Counted from the stretch's first letter, positions 1 to 10,331 are shown. The stretch is 64,000 bases of DNA from Pseudomonas fluorescens (GCF_002022275.1 NZ_MSDF01000014.1:336099-400098), one strand, 5' to 3'. Notes: a model not told the origin generated them from the letters alone. Made by a program: numbers and translations.

Positions 1-137
1 CATCCAGAAAACCCCTTGGCACGATGTGAAGGCACATTGGCCGGGATCGCTCCCTCGTGCCGATAGCCCCGTCGCGGGCACGCGACCAGACTGGACTCAT
101 CGGCGCCACCCCCGGCGCTTTGTTGAGGAGAACGACC

Positions 138-779
138 ATGAGCACCACCATCGCCGGCATCCAGATCCCGGACAGCGCCCTGGCCAAGGCCACCACCGAA
201 TACATCCGCGACGTCGAATCCGACCTGCTCTACCACCACTCCCGCCGCGTGTTTCTGTTCGGCGCGTTGAGCGGCGAGCGCAAGCAGCTGGCCTACAACC
301 CTGAGCTGCTGTACGTCGGCGCGATGTTCCATGATTTGGGCCTGGTGGAAGGCCATCGCAGTGACAACGAGCGTTTTGAAGTGGACGGCGCCAATGCAGC
401 GGCGGCTTTCCTCAAACCTTATGGGCTGAGCGACGACGATATCGAGCAAGTCTGGCTGTCCATCGCCCTGCACACCACGCCGGGCGTGCCGCAGCATCTG
501 CGCCCGACCGTCGCGCTGGTAACCGCGGGTGTGGAAATGGACGTGCTGGGCATGGACTACGCAGCGTTTCCGACCGCGCAGCGCGAAGCCGTGGTGCATG
601 CGCACCCGCGCGGTGAAGGGTTCAAGGAGTGCATCATCTGCGCGTTTGCCGACGGCTTGCGCCATCGTCCGCAAACCACGTTTGGCAACGTGAAGACGGA
701 TGTGCTGGTGGATCAGGAGCCGGGGTTCAGGCCGATGAATTTTGTGGAGGTTATTCGCAAGTCGCCGTGGACTGCTTAA
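138..779 (+). CDS. HD-domain phosphohydrolase-like protein
   Basis: A 213-residue soluble protein with an HD-superfamily metal site: His34 in the first helix, the His65-Asp66 pair in a FHDLG motif, and further His residues near 112. The family hydrolyses phosphate esters or, in the cyanamide-hydratase branch, hydrates small nitriles, and the overall look (DxxxxYHHS start, FHDLGL, LHTTPG) resembles that branch. The substrate cannot be read from sequence. The ATG at 138 is chosen because GAGGAG lies 7 bases upstream; an in-frame ATG at 57 has no such site. The gene stands alone and ends just before a REPIN that separates it from the convergent polyamine operon. No promoter could be assigned with confidence. 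Confidence 0.75.
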   Translation: MSTTIAGIQIPDSALAKATTEYIRDVESDLLYHHSRRVFLFGALSGERKQLAYNPELLYVGAMFHDLGLVEGHRSDNERFEVDGANAAAAFLKPYGLSDDDIEQVWLSIALHTTPGVPQHLRPTVALVTAGVEMDVLGMDYAAFPTAQREAVVHAHPRGEGFKECIICAFADGLRHRPQTTFGNVKTDVLVDQEPGFRPMNFVEVIRKSPWTA

Positions 780-800
780 TCAGCCTGAAACGCAATCAAC

Positions 801-890
801 TGTGGGAGCGGGCTTGCCCGCGATAGCGGTCTATCAGTTAACACATCAGTCGACTGATACACCGCTATCGCAGGCAAGCCAGCTCCCACA
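801..890. repeat. REPIN (inverted REP pair, hybrid type)
   Basis: Two inverted REP units start TGTGGGAGC at 801 and end GCTCCCACA at 890, with about 35 bases between the cores. The left unit has the GGGCTTGCCCGCGATAG core and the right one the GGCTTGCCTGCGATAG core, so the two arms belong to different subtypes. It fills the gap between two convergent genes, the usual place for such elements. Confidence 0.9.
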
Positions 891-911
891 TTTTGTTTCC
901 CGTTCCGTCAG

Positions 912-1796
912 TTAGACCGGCGCAGGCGCGCGGCGCTTGTCGGGCTGTTGCCAGCCATCCGCCGCCGCTTCTTCGATCGCTTGCTGAATAGCCTTCTTGC
1001 GCATCTCTTCCGCACGACGGCTGAAGAACCACACCAGGAAAGTCACCAGCGACACTGCCAACAGAATCAGGCTGGCCACGGCGTTTATCTCGGGTTTAAC
1101 CCCAAGGCGCACGGCCGAGAACACTTCCATCGGCAAGGTGGTCGAACCCGGGCCCGATACGAAGCTGGCCAGAACCAGGTCATCCAGCGACAGCGCGAAC
1201 GACATCATGCCGCCCGCCGCCAACGATGGCGCGATCATCGGGATGGTGATCAGGAAGAACACCTTCCACGGCCGCGCCCCCAAATCCATCGCTGCTTCTT
1301 CGATCGACAGGTCCAGCTCACGCAAGCGCGCCGACACCACCACCGCCACGTACGCCGCGCAGAAGGTCGTGTGGGCGATCCAGATGGTGACGATGCCACG
1401 TTCCTGCGGCCAGCCGATCATCTGCGCCATGGCCACGAACAGCAGCAACAGCGACAGACCGGTGATCACTTCGGGCATGACCAACGGCGCCGTCACCAGG
1501 CCGCCGAACAGCGTGCGGCCCTTGAAGTGGCTGATGCGCGTCAGCACGAAGGCGGCCAGGGTGCCCAGCGCCACCGCCGCCACGGCGGTGTAGCAGGCAA
1601 TTTCCAGGGAACGCGCCACCGAGCCCATCAACTGGGTGTTGTCCAGCAGGCCCACGTACCACTTGATCGACCAACCGCCCCACACTGTCACCAGCTTGGA
1701 TTCGTTGAACGAGTAGATCACCAGGATCAGCATCGGCAGGTAGATGAATAACAACCCCGCCACCAGCATGAAACTCGAGAAACTGAAGCGCTTCAT
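912..1796 (-). CDS. spuH: Polyamine ABC transporter permease SpuH (PotI-like)
   Basis: Inner-membrane permease of 294 residues for the spermidine/putrescine importer, PotI family. Six hydrophobic segments are visible, beginning at residues 8-28. The cytoplasmic EAA loop that docks on the ATPase is recognisable as EEAAMDLGARPWKVFFLITIP near residue 170. It is the last gene of the spuA-H series. Its ATG overlaps the stop of spuG by four bases (ATGA), so the two permeases are translationally coupled. The charged tail after the last helix is longer than in E. coli PotI. Gene order and family place it as PAO1 spuH; the assignment rests on context and similarity. Confidence 0.92.
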   Translation of the reverse strand: MKRFSFSSFMLVAGLLFIYLPMLILVIYSFNESKLVTVWGGWSIKWYVGLLDNTQLMGSVARSLEIACYTAVAAVALGTLAAFVLTRISHFKGRTLFGGLVTAPLVMPEVITGLSLLLLFVAMAQMIGWPQERGIVTIWIAHTTFCAAYVAVVVSARLRELDLSIEEAAMDLGARPWKVFFLITIPMIAPSLAAGGMMSFALSLDDLVLASFVSGPGSTTLPMEVFSAVRLGVKPEINAVASLILLAVSLVTFLVWFFSRRAEEMRKKAIQQAIEEAAADGWQQPDKRRAPAPV

Positions 1797-2713
1797 ATCT
1801 TGCCCTCCATCTCTTTGGCTTGGCTGCGGTTGAACAGGATGATCGGCACGATCAGGATCGCCAGCATCACCACCGCCAGGGCAGACGCCACCGGCCAGTC
1901 ACGGTTGTTGAAGAATTCTTGCCACAACACTTTACCGATCATCAAGGTTTCCGGACCGCCGAGCAGTTCCGGGATCACGAACTCGCCCACCACCGGGATA
2001 AACACCAGCATGCAGCCGGCGATGATGCCGTTCTTGGACAGCGGCACGGTGATTTTCCAGAAGCTGTTGAACGTGCTCGAACCCAGGTCCGACGCGGCTT
2101 CCAGCAGGCTCTGGTCATGTTTCACCAGGTTGGCGTAGAGCGGCAGGATCATGAACGGCAGGTACGAATAGACCACGCCGATATACACCGCGATGTTGGT
2201 GTTGAGGATCTGCAGCGGTTCGTTGATCAGCCCCATCGACATCAGGAAGCCGTTAAGCAAACCGTTGTTGCTGAGGATGCCCATCCACGCATACACGCGG
2301 ATCAGAATCGCGGTCCAGGTCGGCATCATGATCAGCAGCACCAGCACGGTCTGCATCTCTTTGCGCGCGCTGGCAATCGCGTAGGCCATCGGGTAGCCGA
2401 TCAGCAGGCACAACAGCGTGCTGAAAAATGCCATCTTCAGCGAGCCCAGGTACGCGGCGATGTAGAGCTCATCGTCACCGAGCATCGCGTAGTTGCCAAG
2501 GTTGAGCACCAGTTGCAGCTTCTGCTCAACGAAGGTGTAGATCTCGGTGTACGGCGGGATCGCCACGTCGGCTTCGGCAAAGCTGATTTTCAGAACGATA
2601 AAGAACGGCAGTGCGAAGAACAGGAACAGCCAGAGAAACGGGATGCCGATGACCACGTGCCGGCCACCGGGCGTTATTCGTTGCAGGCGACGTTTAAACT
2701 TCTTCATATTCAT
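1793..2713 (-). CDS. spuG: Polyamine ABC transporter permease SpuG (PotH-like)
   Basis: Second inner-membrane permease of the polyamine importer, 306 residues, PotH family, with six membrane segments, the first at about residues 20-45 after a basic N-terminus (MNMKKFKRRLQR). An EAA loop is present near residue 200 (LLEAASDLGSSTFNSFWKITVP). The start at 2713 is preferred because its ATG overlaps the spuF stop as ATGA; an internal ATG at 2707 is the alternative. It pairs with SpuH to form the channel that the SpuF ATPase drives. Confidence 0.92.
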   Translation of the reverse strand: MNMKKFKRRLQRITPGGRHVVIGIPFLWLFLFFALPFFIVLKISFAEADVAIPPYTEIYTFVEQKLQLVLNLGNYAMLGDDELYIAAYLGSLKMAFFSTLLCLLIGYPMAYAIASARKEMQTVLVLLIMMPTWTAILIRVYAWMGILSNNGLLNGFLMSMGLINEPLQILNTNIAVYIGVVYSYLPFMILPLYANLVKHDQSLLEAASDLGSSTFNSFWKITVPLSKNGIIAGCMLVFIPVVGEFVIPELLGGPETLMIGKVLWQEFFNNRDWPVASALAVVMLAILIVPIILFNRSQAKEMEGKI

Positions 2714-3852
2714 GAGCGAAGTACCACGCCGCTGTCGTCTTCCCACCACACGTAGACCTGGTCACCCCAGGTCGGTCGCTGGCCACGGCGCTCGGCGTTG
2801 GCGACAAAGGATTGCACCAGCTTGCCGCTCGGCAGTTCCACGTAGAACACGGAATGACCACCCAGGTAGGCAATGTCGTGCACCTTGCCGCTGGACCAGT
2901 TGTACTCGCAGGTCGGCATTTCGGCCGTCACCAGCAGCTTTTCCGGACGGATCGCGTACGTCACCGCTTTGTCCTGCACCGAGGTGCTGATGCCGTGGCC
3001 GACGTAAATGTTGCGGTCCAGGTCCTTGCAGGTGATGGTCGCGTGGCCTTCGGCGTCGTCGATCACTTCACCTTCGAAGATGTTGACGTTGCCGATGAAC
3101 TCGCACACCAGGCGGCTGGTAGGCGTTTCGTAGATGTCGATCGGGCTGCCGATCTGGGCGATCCAGCCCAGGTGCATGATCGCAATGCGCTCGGCCATGG
3201 TCATGGCCTCTTCCTGGTCGTGGGTCACCATCACGCAGGTCACGCCAACGCGTTCGATGATCTCCACCAACTCCAGCTGCATCTGCGAGCGCAGCTTCTT
3301 GTCCAGCGCGCCCATCGGCTCATCGAGCAGCAGCAATTTCGGACGTTTGGCCAGGGAACGCGCCAACGCCACACGCTGACGCTGGCCACCGGACAACTGG
3401 TGCGGTTTACGCTTGGCGTACTCGCTCATCCGCACCAGCTTGAGCATCTCGGCCACGCGGGCGTCGACTTCGGCCTTGGGAATCTTGTCCTGCTGCAGGC
3501 CAAAGGCGATGTTCTGCGCCACGGTCATGTGCGGGAACAAGGCGTAGGACTGGAACATCATGTTGATCGGCCGCTCGTACGGCGGCATGTCGGTGATGTC
3601 CACACCGTCGAGGTAAATGCGACCTTCCGTTGGGCGCTCGAAGCCTGCGAGCATGCGCAGCAGGGTGGATTTGCCCGAACCCGAACCGCCGAGCAAGGCG
3701 AAGATCTCGCCTTTTTTGATTTCCAGGGACACATCGTCCACAGCAATCGTCTCGTCGAACTTCTTCGTGACCCGGTCGATTTTGACCAGCACCTTTTTCG
3801 GTGTCTGGTCGCCCTCGAGGGCTTTCTTATAGGCGCCGGAGGCAACTGCCAT
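2710..3852 (-). CDS. spuF: Polyamine ABC transporter ATPase SpuF (PotG-like)
   Basis: ATP-binding subunit of 380 residues. Walker A GGSGSGKST is at residues 55-63, the Q-loop near 101, the ABC signature LSGGQ at 153-157, Walker B LLLLDEP at 173-179 and the switch His at 211. A C-terminal TOBE-like regulatory domain follows from about 270 (RPEKL motif). This is the PotA/PotG architecture. It couples ATP hydrolysis to import of polyamines delivered by SpuD and SpuE. It lies between the binding-protein genes and the permeases, 66 bases downstream of spuE, and overlaps spuG by four bases. Confidence 0.95.
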   Translation of the reverse strand: MAVASGAYKKALEGDQTPKKVLVKIDRVTKKFDETIAVDDVSLEIKKGEIFALLGGSGSGKSTLLRMLAGFERPTEGRIYLDGVDITDMPPYERPINMMFQSYALFPHMTVAQNIAFGLQQDKIPKAEVDARVAEMLKLVRMSEYAKRKPHQLSGGQRQRVALARSLAKRPKLLLLDEPMGALDKKLRSQMQLELVEIIERVGVTCVMVTHDQEEAMTMAERIAIMHLGWIAQIGSPIDIYETPTSRLVCEFIGNVNIFEGEVIDDAEGHATITCKDLDRNIYVGHGISTSVQDKAVTYAIRPEKLLVTAEMPTCEYNWSSGKVHDIAYLGGHSVFYVELPSGKLVQSFVANAERRGQRPTWGDQVYVWWEDDSGVVLRS

Positions 3853-3918
3853 TTACGAAACTCCCAAAAAAAAGAGTGCAGAACGTCCAATACGGACGAA
3901 CCCTGGATAGTTTTAGCC

Positions 3919-5076
<1,158 letters not shown>

Positions 5077-5122
5077 TTACCCTCGATAAACCGATCCGGC
5101 AAAAACTTTCTGTCATTTAATT

Positions 5123-5153
5123 TGTGGGAGGGCAGTCAAACTGCCCTCCCACA
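5123..5153. repeat. Perfect 14-bp hairpin between spuD and spuE
   Basis: TGTGGGAGGGCAGT and its exact complement are separated by a 3-base loop. It lies 12 bases past the spuD stop inside the operon. The outer TGTGGGAG/CTCCCACA ends are REP tails, so it looks like a collapsed REPIN. There is no T-run, so a role in protecting the upstream mRNA is more likely than termination (inference). Confidence 0.8.
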
Positions 5154-5164
5154 TGCTTCAAGGC

Positions 5165-6274
5165 TTATTTGCCCGACTTGATCTTGGTCCAGCTGCGTGT
5201 CATTTCACGCTGGGTTGCAGCCGGCAAGTCGGCAATGGCGTAGAGCTTGGCCTGCACATCCGCTGGCGGGTAGATGCCCGGGTCGCTGGTGATGTCTTTG
5301 TCGACCAGTGCGGTTGCCTTCTCGTTACCGTTCGGGAAACGCACGCTGTTGGTAATACTGGCCATGACTTCCGGCTTCAGCAGGTAGTTCATGAACTTGT
5401 AAGCCGCGTCGACGTTTTCGGCATCTTTAGGGATGGCGACCATGTCATAGAAGCTGCCGGCGCCTTCTTTCGGAATGTCGTAGGCCACTTTGACTTTGCC
5501 ACCGGCTTCAGCGGCGCGGGACTTGGCTTGTTGCACGTCACCCGAGTAACCCACGGCTACGCAGATGTTGCCGTTGGCGAGGTCCGAGATGTACTTGGAC
5601 GAATGGAAGTAGCCAATCGATGGACGCAGCTTGAGGAACAAGGCCTCGGCTTGCTTAAGGTCTTCTTTCTTTTGGGTGTCGGTCGGCAGGCCAAGGTAAT
5701 GCAGCGCAACCGGCAGCATTTCGGTTGGCGAGTCGAGGAAGCTCACGCCGCAGCTTTTCAGCTTGGCGAGGTTTTCAGGCTTGAGGATGGTGTCCCAGGA
5801 GTCGATCTTGTCGATGCCCAGTGCGGCCTTGACCTTCTCCGGGTTGTAACCGATACCGATCGAGCCCCACATGTACGGGAAGGCGTGCTTGTTGTCCGGG
5901 TCGCTGACCGACACGGCTTTGAGCAGGGACTTGTTCAGGTTGTCGTAGTTGGACAGTTTGGACTTGTCCAGCTCCTGGTAAACGCCGGCCTTGATCTGCT
6001 TGGCGAGGAAGTTGTTCGACGGTACGACGATGTCGTAACCGGACCTGCCTGCCAGCAACTTGGCTTCCAGGGTTTCGTTGCTGTCGAAAACGTCGTACAC
6101 CACTTTAATGCCCGACTCTTTTTCAAAGTTGGCGATGGTGTCCGGTGCAATGTAGTCGGACCAGTTGTACACGTGCAGCACTTTATCGTCTGCCTGGGCC
6201 GCGCCCGCCATTGCGCCCAACAGGGACAAGGCGAGGAGGGTCTTGCCAGCGTTCTTCAAACCTAATGCCTTCAT
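5165..6274 (-). CDS. spuD: Polyamine-binding periplasmic protein SpuD (putrescine type)
   Basis: Periplasmic binding protein of 369 residues with a signal peptide ([20 protein letters not shown], cleavage near AQA-DD). It carries the PotF fingerprints [48 protein letters not shown] and [10 protein letters not shown]. At the discriminating site it has Phe (GSFYD), as in PAO1 SpuD, which binds putrescine. The ATG at 6274 is preferred over one 15 bases upstream because GGAG sits 9 bases before it. It lies between spuC and spuE as in PAO1. Strong expression relative to downstream genes would be usual for a binding protein, and hairpins flank the gene on both sides. Confidence 0.92.
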   Translation of the reverse strand: MKALGLKNAGKTLLALSLLGAMAGAAQADDKVLHVYNWSDYIAPDTIANFEKESGIKVVYDVFDSNETLEAKLLAGRSGYDIVVPSNNFLAKQIKAGVYQELDKSKLSNYDNLNKSLLKAVSVSDPDNKHAFPYMWGSIGIGYNPEKVKAALGIDKIDSWDTILKPENLAKLKSCGVSFLDSPTEMLPVALHYLGLPTDTQKKEDLKQAEALFLKLRPSIGYFHSSKYISDLANGNICVAVGYSGDVQQAKSRAAEAGGKVKVAYDIPKEGAGSFYDMVAIPKDAENVDAAYKFMNYLLKPEVMASITNSVRFPNGNEKATALVDKDITSDPGIYPPADVQAKLYAIADLPAATQREMTRSWTKIKSGK

Positions 6275-6410
6275 TTGGTGATGCTCCAATTTTTCTTTTT
6301 TGGGCCACGTTCTTCATCGTTAAGCGGCCCGTCTAAGGGCAACAAAACAGGGCGACAGTCTGGCAAGTTCCGAGGCCGGCTTTCAACCAAAGCCTCATTT
6401 GTAATTGCTC

Positions 6411-6441
6411 AGTGCGCAGCACCCGAAAGCCGCTGCGCACT
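6411..6441. repeat. Hairpin between spuC and spuD
   Basis: A 10-bp inverted repeat (AGTGCGCAGC, complement at 6432-6441) with an 11-base loop lies just past the spuC stop and about 135 bases before spuD. There is no U-run on either strand, so it is not a classical terminator. It may be a processing or stability element in the operon mRNA. Confidence 0.6.
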
Positions 6442-6452
6442 GAGCCTAGCAC

Positions 6453-7817
6453 TTAGCCCTGCAATGCCGCCAAAGTCAGGTCCAGGCACTGGCGAGCCTT
6501 GCTTACCAGCTCGTCGATTTCAGCCTTGCTGATCACCAGCGGCGGCGAAATGATCATGGTGTCGCCTACGGCGCGCATGATCAGGCCATTTTCGAAGCAG
6601 AAGGTGCGACAGATCATGCCCACACCCCTCCCTTCGTAACGTTTGCGCGTGGCCTTGTCCTGCACCAGTTCAATCGCCCCGAGCATGCCCACACCGCGAA
6701 CTTCACCCACCAGCGGGTGATCAGCCAGTTCCCTCAGACGTTTCTGCAAATACGGTGCCGTTTCGTCGTGAACGCGGCTAACGATCTTTTCATCGCGCAT
6801 GATGCGGATGTTTTCCAGGGCGACTGCCGCCGCCACCGGGTGCCCGGAGTAGGTAAAGCCGTGGTTGAAATCGCCGCCTTCGTTGAGCACCGCCACCACG
6901 TCGTCGCGAACAATCAGGCCACCCATGGGGATGTAACCCGAGGTCAGGCCCTTGGCGATGGTCATCATGTGCGGCTTGAGGTCGTAGAAGTCGCTACCGA
7001 ACCACTCACCGGTACGGCCAAAACCGCAGATCACTTCGTCAGCGACGAACAGAATGTCGTACTTGGCGAGGATTTCCTTGATGCGCGGCCAGTAAGTGTC
7101 TGGCGGCACGATCACGCCGCCGGCACCCTGGATCGGCTCGGCAATAAAGGCACCGACGTTGTCCACGCCGACTTCCAGAATCTTCTCTTCCAGCTGGTTG
7201 GCAGCCCATACCCCGAACTCTTCCGGGCTCATGTCGCCGCCTTCGCCATACCAGTAAGGCTGGGCGATGTGGGTGATGCCCGGGATCGGCAAGTCGCCCT
7301 GTTCATGCATATAGGTCATGCCGCCCAGGCTGGCGCCGGCCACGGTGGAGCCGTGGTAGCCATTCTTGCGGCTGATGATGGTTTTCTTGTTTGGCTGGCC
7401 TTTGATCGCCCAGTAATGGCGGACCATGCGCAACATGGTGTCGTTGCCTTCGGAGCCGGAACCGGTGAAGAACACATGGTTCATGCCCTGCGGCGCAACG
7501 TCGGAAATAGCTTTTGCCAATTCCAGCACCGGCGGGTGGGCGGTCTGGAAAAACAGGTTGTAGTACGGCAGTTCTTTCATCTGCTTGGCGGCGGCGTCTG
7601 CCAGTTCATCGCGACCGTAACCGATCGCCACGCACCACAGGCCAGCCATGCCATCGAGGATCTTGTTGCCTTCGCTGTCCCACAGGTAAACGCCGTGGGC
7701 TTTGGTGATGATCCGTGGGCCCTTCTCTTTCAATTGCTTGAAATCGCTGAACGGCGCCAAGTGATGATCGCTGCTCAAGGCTTGCCATTCACGGGTTTGC
7801 GGGTTGTTGCTGGACAT
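6453..7817 (-). CDS. spuC: Putrescine-pyruvate aminotransferase SpuC
   Basis: Class III PLP-dependent aminotransferase of 454 residues. The PLP phosphate-binding GSGSE is at 119-123, the Asp that contacts the pyridine nitrogen at 260 (FVADEVICGFGRTG), and the Schiff-base Lys at 289 in TIAKGLTSGYIPMGG. In Pseudomonas SpuC transfers the amino group of putrescine (and cadaverine) to pyruvate, giving 4-aminobutanal and alanine. The position between spuB and spuD supports this over a generic omega-amino-acid transaminase. It is 58 bases from spuB and probably in the same transcript. Confidence 0.93.
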   Translation of the reverse strand: MSSNNPQTREWQALSSDHHLAPFSDFKQLKEKGPRIITKAHGVYLWDSEGNKILDGMAGLWCVAIGYGRDELADAAAKQMKELPYYNLFFQTAHPPVLELAKAISDVAPQGMNHVFFTGSGSEGNDTMLRMVRHYWAIKGQPNKKTIISRKNGYHGSTVAGASLGGMTYMHEQGDLPIPGITHIAQPYWYGEGGDMSPEEFGVWAANQLEEKILEVGVDNVGAFIAEPIQGAGGVIVPPDTYWPRIKEILAKYDILFVADEVICGFGRTGEWFGSDFYDLKPHMMTIAKGLTSGYIPMGGLIVRDDVVAVLNEGGDFNHGFTYSGHPVAAAVALENIRIMRDEKIVSRVHDETAPYLQKRLRELADHPLVGEVRGVGMLGAIELVQDKATRKRYEGRGVGMICRTFCFENGLIMRAVGDTMIISPPLVISKAEIDELVSKARQCLDLTLAALQG

Positions 7818-7875
7818 ACCAATCTCCTAGATGTTTCAGGTGAGGGCGCGCTGTTCCCACAGTGCGCCCGGCGCA

Positions 7876-9234
7876 TCAGACGGCGAAGAGCAGGAATTCC
7901 CGCTCCCACGAACTGATCACGCGCTTGAAGTTTTCATGCTCGGCCCGCTTGACCGCGACGTAGCCTGTGATGAATTTCTGGCCCAGGTACTTCTCGATGG
8001 TCTTGCTGTTTTCCATGCGTTCCAGGGCGTCTTCGATGGTCAACGGCAAGCGCAGGTTGCGGCGCTCGTAACCACGGCCCACCACCGGCGCGCTCGGGTT
8101 ATGGCCTTCGACCATGCCGATGTAGCCACACAGCAAGCTGGCGGCAATCGCCAGGTACGGGTTGGCATCGGCGCCCGGCAGGCGGTTTTCCACGCGACGG
8201 TTCTGCGGGCCGGCATCCGGTACGCGCAGGCCCACGGTGCGGTTTTCTTCGCCCCATTCCACGTTTACCGGCGCCGAGGTGTCGGGCAGGAAGCGGCGGA
8301 ACGAGTTCACGTTGGGGGCAAACAACGGCAGCAATTCAGGGATGAATTTCTGCAGGCCGCCAATGTGGTTGAGAAACAGCTGGCTCATGGTCCCGTCTTC
8401 ATTGGAGAAAACGTTCTTGCCGGTGGCGATGTCGATGATGCTCTGGTGCAAGTGCATTGCACTGCCAGGCTCGCCGGTCATTGGCTTGGCCATGAAGGTG
8501 GCGGCCACGTTGTGCTTGAGCGCGGCTTCGCGCATGGTGCGCTTGAACACCAGGATCTGGTCGGCCAGGGACAGGGCATCGCCGTGACGGAAGTTGATTT
8601 CCATCTGCGCCGTGCCGTCCTCGTGGATCAACGTGTCGAGGTCCAGTTCCTGCAGTTCGCACCAGTCGTAGACGTCTTCGAACAACGGGTCGAATTCGTT
8701 GGCAGCTTCTATAGAGAAGGACTGGCGACCGGTTTCCGGGCGTCCGGAACGGCCGATCGGCGGTTGCAACGGGAAGTCCGGGTCTTCGCAGCGCTTGGTC
8801 AGGTAGAACTCCATCTCCGGCGCCACGATGGGCTGCCAGCCTTTATCGGAGTACAGCTTGAGGACCTTCTTGAGCACGTTGCGCGGCGACAGCTCGATCG
8901 GGTTGCCTTGCTTGTCGTAGGTGTCGTGGATCACCTGGGCAGTCGGCTCGATGGCCCATGGCACCAGGTAAACAGCGTTCTGGTCGGGGCGGCAGATCAT
9001 GTCGATGTCGGCCGGGTCGAGCAGTTCGTAATAGATGTCGTCTTCGACATAGTCGCCGGTCACGGTCTGCAACAGAACGCTCTCGGGCAGGCGCATGCCT
9101 TTTTCGGCAATGAACTTGTTGGTCGGCGAGATCTTGCCGCGGGTGATGCCCGTGAGGTCGCCAATCATGCATTCGACTTCTGTGATCTTGTGGTCTTTCA
9201 ACCAATCGGTGAGCTGGTCGAGGTTGTTACTCAT
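7876..9234 (-). CDS. spuB: Gamma-glutamylpolyamine synthetase SpuB (glutamine synthetase family)
   Basis: Protein of 452 residues with the full type-I glutamine synthetase fold: N-terminal beta-grasp domain (to about 110), then the ATP-grasp-like catalytic core with EMEFYL, the metal and substrate motifs QMEINFRHGDAL and MAKPMTGEPGSAMHLHQS, and NRRVENRLPGADANPYLA. The adenylylation loop of GlnA is not evident, as in PuuA-like enzymes. It joins glutamate to a polyamine amino group with ATP, the first step of the gamma-glutamyl route. The start at 9234 has AGAGG upstream; an ATG at 9267 is less likely. The SpuB assignment comes from position between spuA and spuC. Confidence 0.9.
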   Translation of the reverse strand: MSNNLDQLTDWLKDHKITEVECMIGDLTGITRGKISPTNKFIAEKGMRLPESVLLQTVTGDYVEDDIYYELLDPADIDMICRPDQNAVYLVPWAIEPTAQVIHDTYDKQGNPIELSPRNVLKKVLKLYSDKGWQPIVAPEMEFYLTKRCEDPDFPLQPPIGRSGRPETGRQSFSIEAANEFDPLFEDVYDWCELQELDLDTLIHEDGTAQMEINFRHGDALSLADQILVFKRTMREAALKHNVAATFMAKPMTGEPGSAMHLHQSIIDIATGKNVFSNEDGTMSQLFLNHIGGLQKFIPELLPLFAPNVNSFRRFLPDTSAPVNVEWGEENRTVGLRVPDAGPQNRRVENRLPGADANPYLAIAASLLCGYIGMVEGHNPSAPVVGRGYERRNLRLPLTIEDALERMENSKTIEKYLGQKFITGYVAVKRAEHENFKRVISSWEREFLLFAV

Positions 9235-9273
9235 AAATGCCTCTGGGCTGTGTTTCCTGACATCCATTAAAGG

Positions 9274-10053
9274 TCAGGCGTAAGTTGACGCAGCATCCGC
9301 GTCGCGTTGCATCGCCCGCTTTCGACAAGCCGTGCCAAAGGCCTGGAAGATCGCGAGGTAGTGCGGGTTAGAGCTTACCTGCCATTCGGGGTGCCATTGC
9401 ACTCCTAAAGCAAAAGCCTTGCCCGACGTGTAAGAAAAAGCTTCGATCAAGCCATCCGGGGCGGTGGCTTCCACCTGCAACCCGGCGGCCAGGCGGTTCA
9501 CGCCCTGGCTGTGAATCGAGTTGACCTGAATCGTCTGCGGCAACCCCAGGCTTGCCAATACCCCATTCGGGGAGATCGCCACGGCGTGCGCCGGGCCGTA
9601 CTGGACGTCCAGCGGCTGGGTGTCGTCTTCGCGGTGATCCATCATGCCCGGCACTTCATGAACCTTCTGGTGCAGGCTGCCGCCAAACGCCACGTTCATT
9701 TCCTGGAAGCCCCGGCAGATACCCAGCACAGGAACGCCGGCCGCAATGGCGGCGCGCAGCAACGGCAGCGTGGTCTGGTCGCGTGCAGAATCATGAGCAG
9801 TCCCGGGCACGCTGGCCGGACCGTCGTAGTGAAAGGGTTCGATGTTGGAAGGAGAGCCGGTAAACAGGATGCCGTCCAGGCCGTCAAGAATATTGGCCGG
9901 GTCGAGCAAATCGCCAAGGGACGGAATGATCAACGGCAAGCCCTTGGCAGCGGTAGCGACTGCACGGACGTATTTGTCGCCACTGATGTGATAAGCATGC
10001 AGACCAACCTGTTTGGAGCAGGCGGTCACGCCGATTAACGGCAGGCGAGACAT
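9274..10053 (-). CDS. spuA: Gamma-glutamyl-gamma-aminobutyrate hydrolase SpuA (PuuD-like)
   Basis: Class I glutamine-amidotransferase-like hydrolase of 259 residues, C26 peptidase family. The nucleophile Cys113 sits in LGICRGFQEMN and the His221-Glu223 pair in GVQWHPEW, so the catalytic triad is complete. It removes glutamate from gamma-glutamyl intermediates and releases GABA or the equivalent product. It is the first gene of the leftward spu operon, with GGGGTG 7-12 bases before the ATG. A 278-base regulatory gap separates it from the divergent spuI. Confidence 0.9.
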   Translation of the reverse strand: MSRLPLIGVTACSKQVGLHAYHISGDKYVRAVATAAKGLPLIIPSLGDLLDPANILDGLDGILFTGSPSNIEPFHYDGPASVPGTAHDSARDQTTLPLLRAAIAAGVPVLGICRGFQEMNVAFGGSLHQKVHEVPGMMDHREDDTQPLDVQYGPAHAVAISPNGVLASLGLPQTIQVNSIHSQGVNRLAAGLQVEATAPDGLIEAFSYTSGKAFALGVQWHPEWQVSSNPHYLAIFQAFGTACRKRAMQRDADAASTYA

Positions 10054-10331
10054 GAAGCACCCCGGTATTATTGCTGTTATGGGTTTGAATCGAGCTTAGC
10101 CTTGTTCATTTTTTTACACAACACCCCCGTAAAAAATACAACACGGCCCGCTCAAGCCTGCTAGTCCCAAGCCCTTCAAACCCAAAAAAATGCCCCAAAA
10201 AGCCCCAAAAAAGGCCTCAAGGTGCTTTTTTAGGGCAAAAAAGGCCTCGCTTGACTTCGGCAAGCCGTTCGGGTTGACTGAAACCAGAAAAGATCAATGA
10301 TTGATATTTTTAACAACAAAGGTGTTGCATC
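10054..10331. promoter_or_regulatory. Divergent spuA / spuI control region with phased A-tracts
   Basis: A 278-base gap between divergent starts. It holds a series of A or T tracts at about 10184-10190, 10197-10201, 10207-10212, 10226-10231 and 10237-10242, spaced near one or two helical turns, which should bend the DNA. CAAAAAAGGCCTC is repeated directly at 10206 and 10236, exactly 30 bases apart. On the minus strand TTGTGT and GCTAAG could serve as weak -35/-10 boxes for spuA. The binding regulator is unknown. Confidence 0.6.

Noticed and set aside
16-36. Sigma-54-like sequence TTGGCACGATGTGAAGGCA before the HD-domain gene
   Set aside because: GG and GC are 12 bases apart in place of the required 10, so RNA polymerase with sigma-54 would not fit.
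948-1751. Long open frames opposite spuH, spuG, spuF, spuD and spuE (plus strand)
   Set aside because: They are antisense shadows of GC-rich real genes, with Arg/His/Gln-rich, low-complexity translations and no start sites.
7514-7708. Small plus-strand gene inside spuC
   Set aside because: It is antisense to the aminotransferase core and has no ribosome-binding site or known match by eye.
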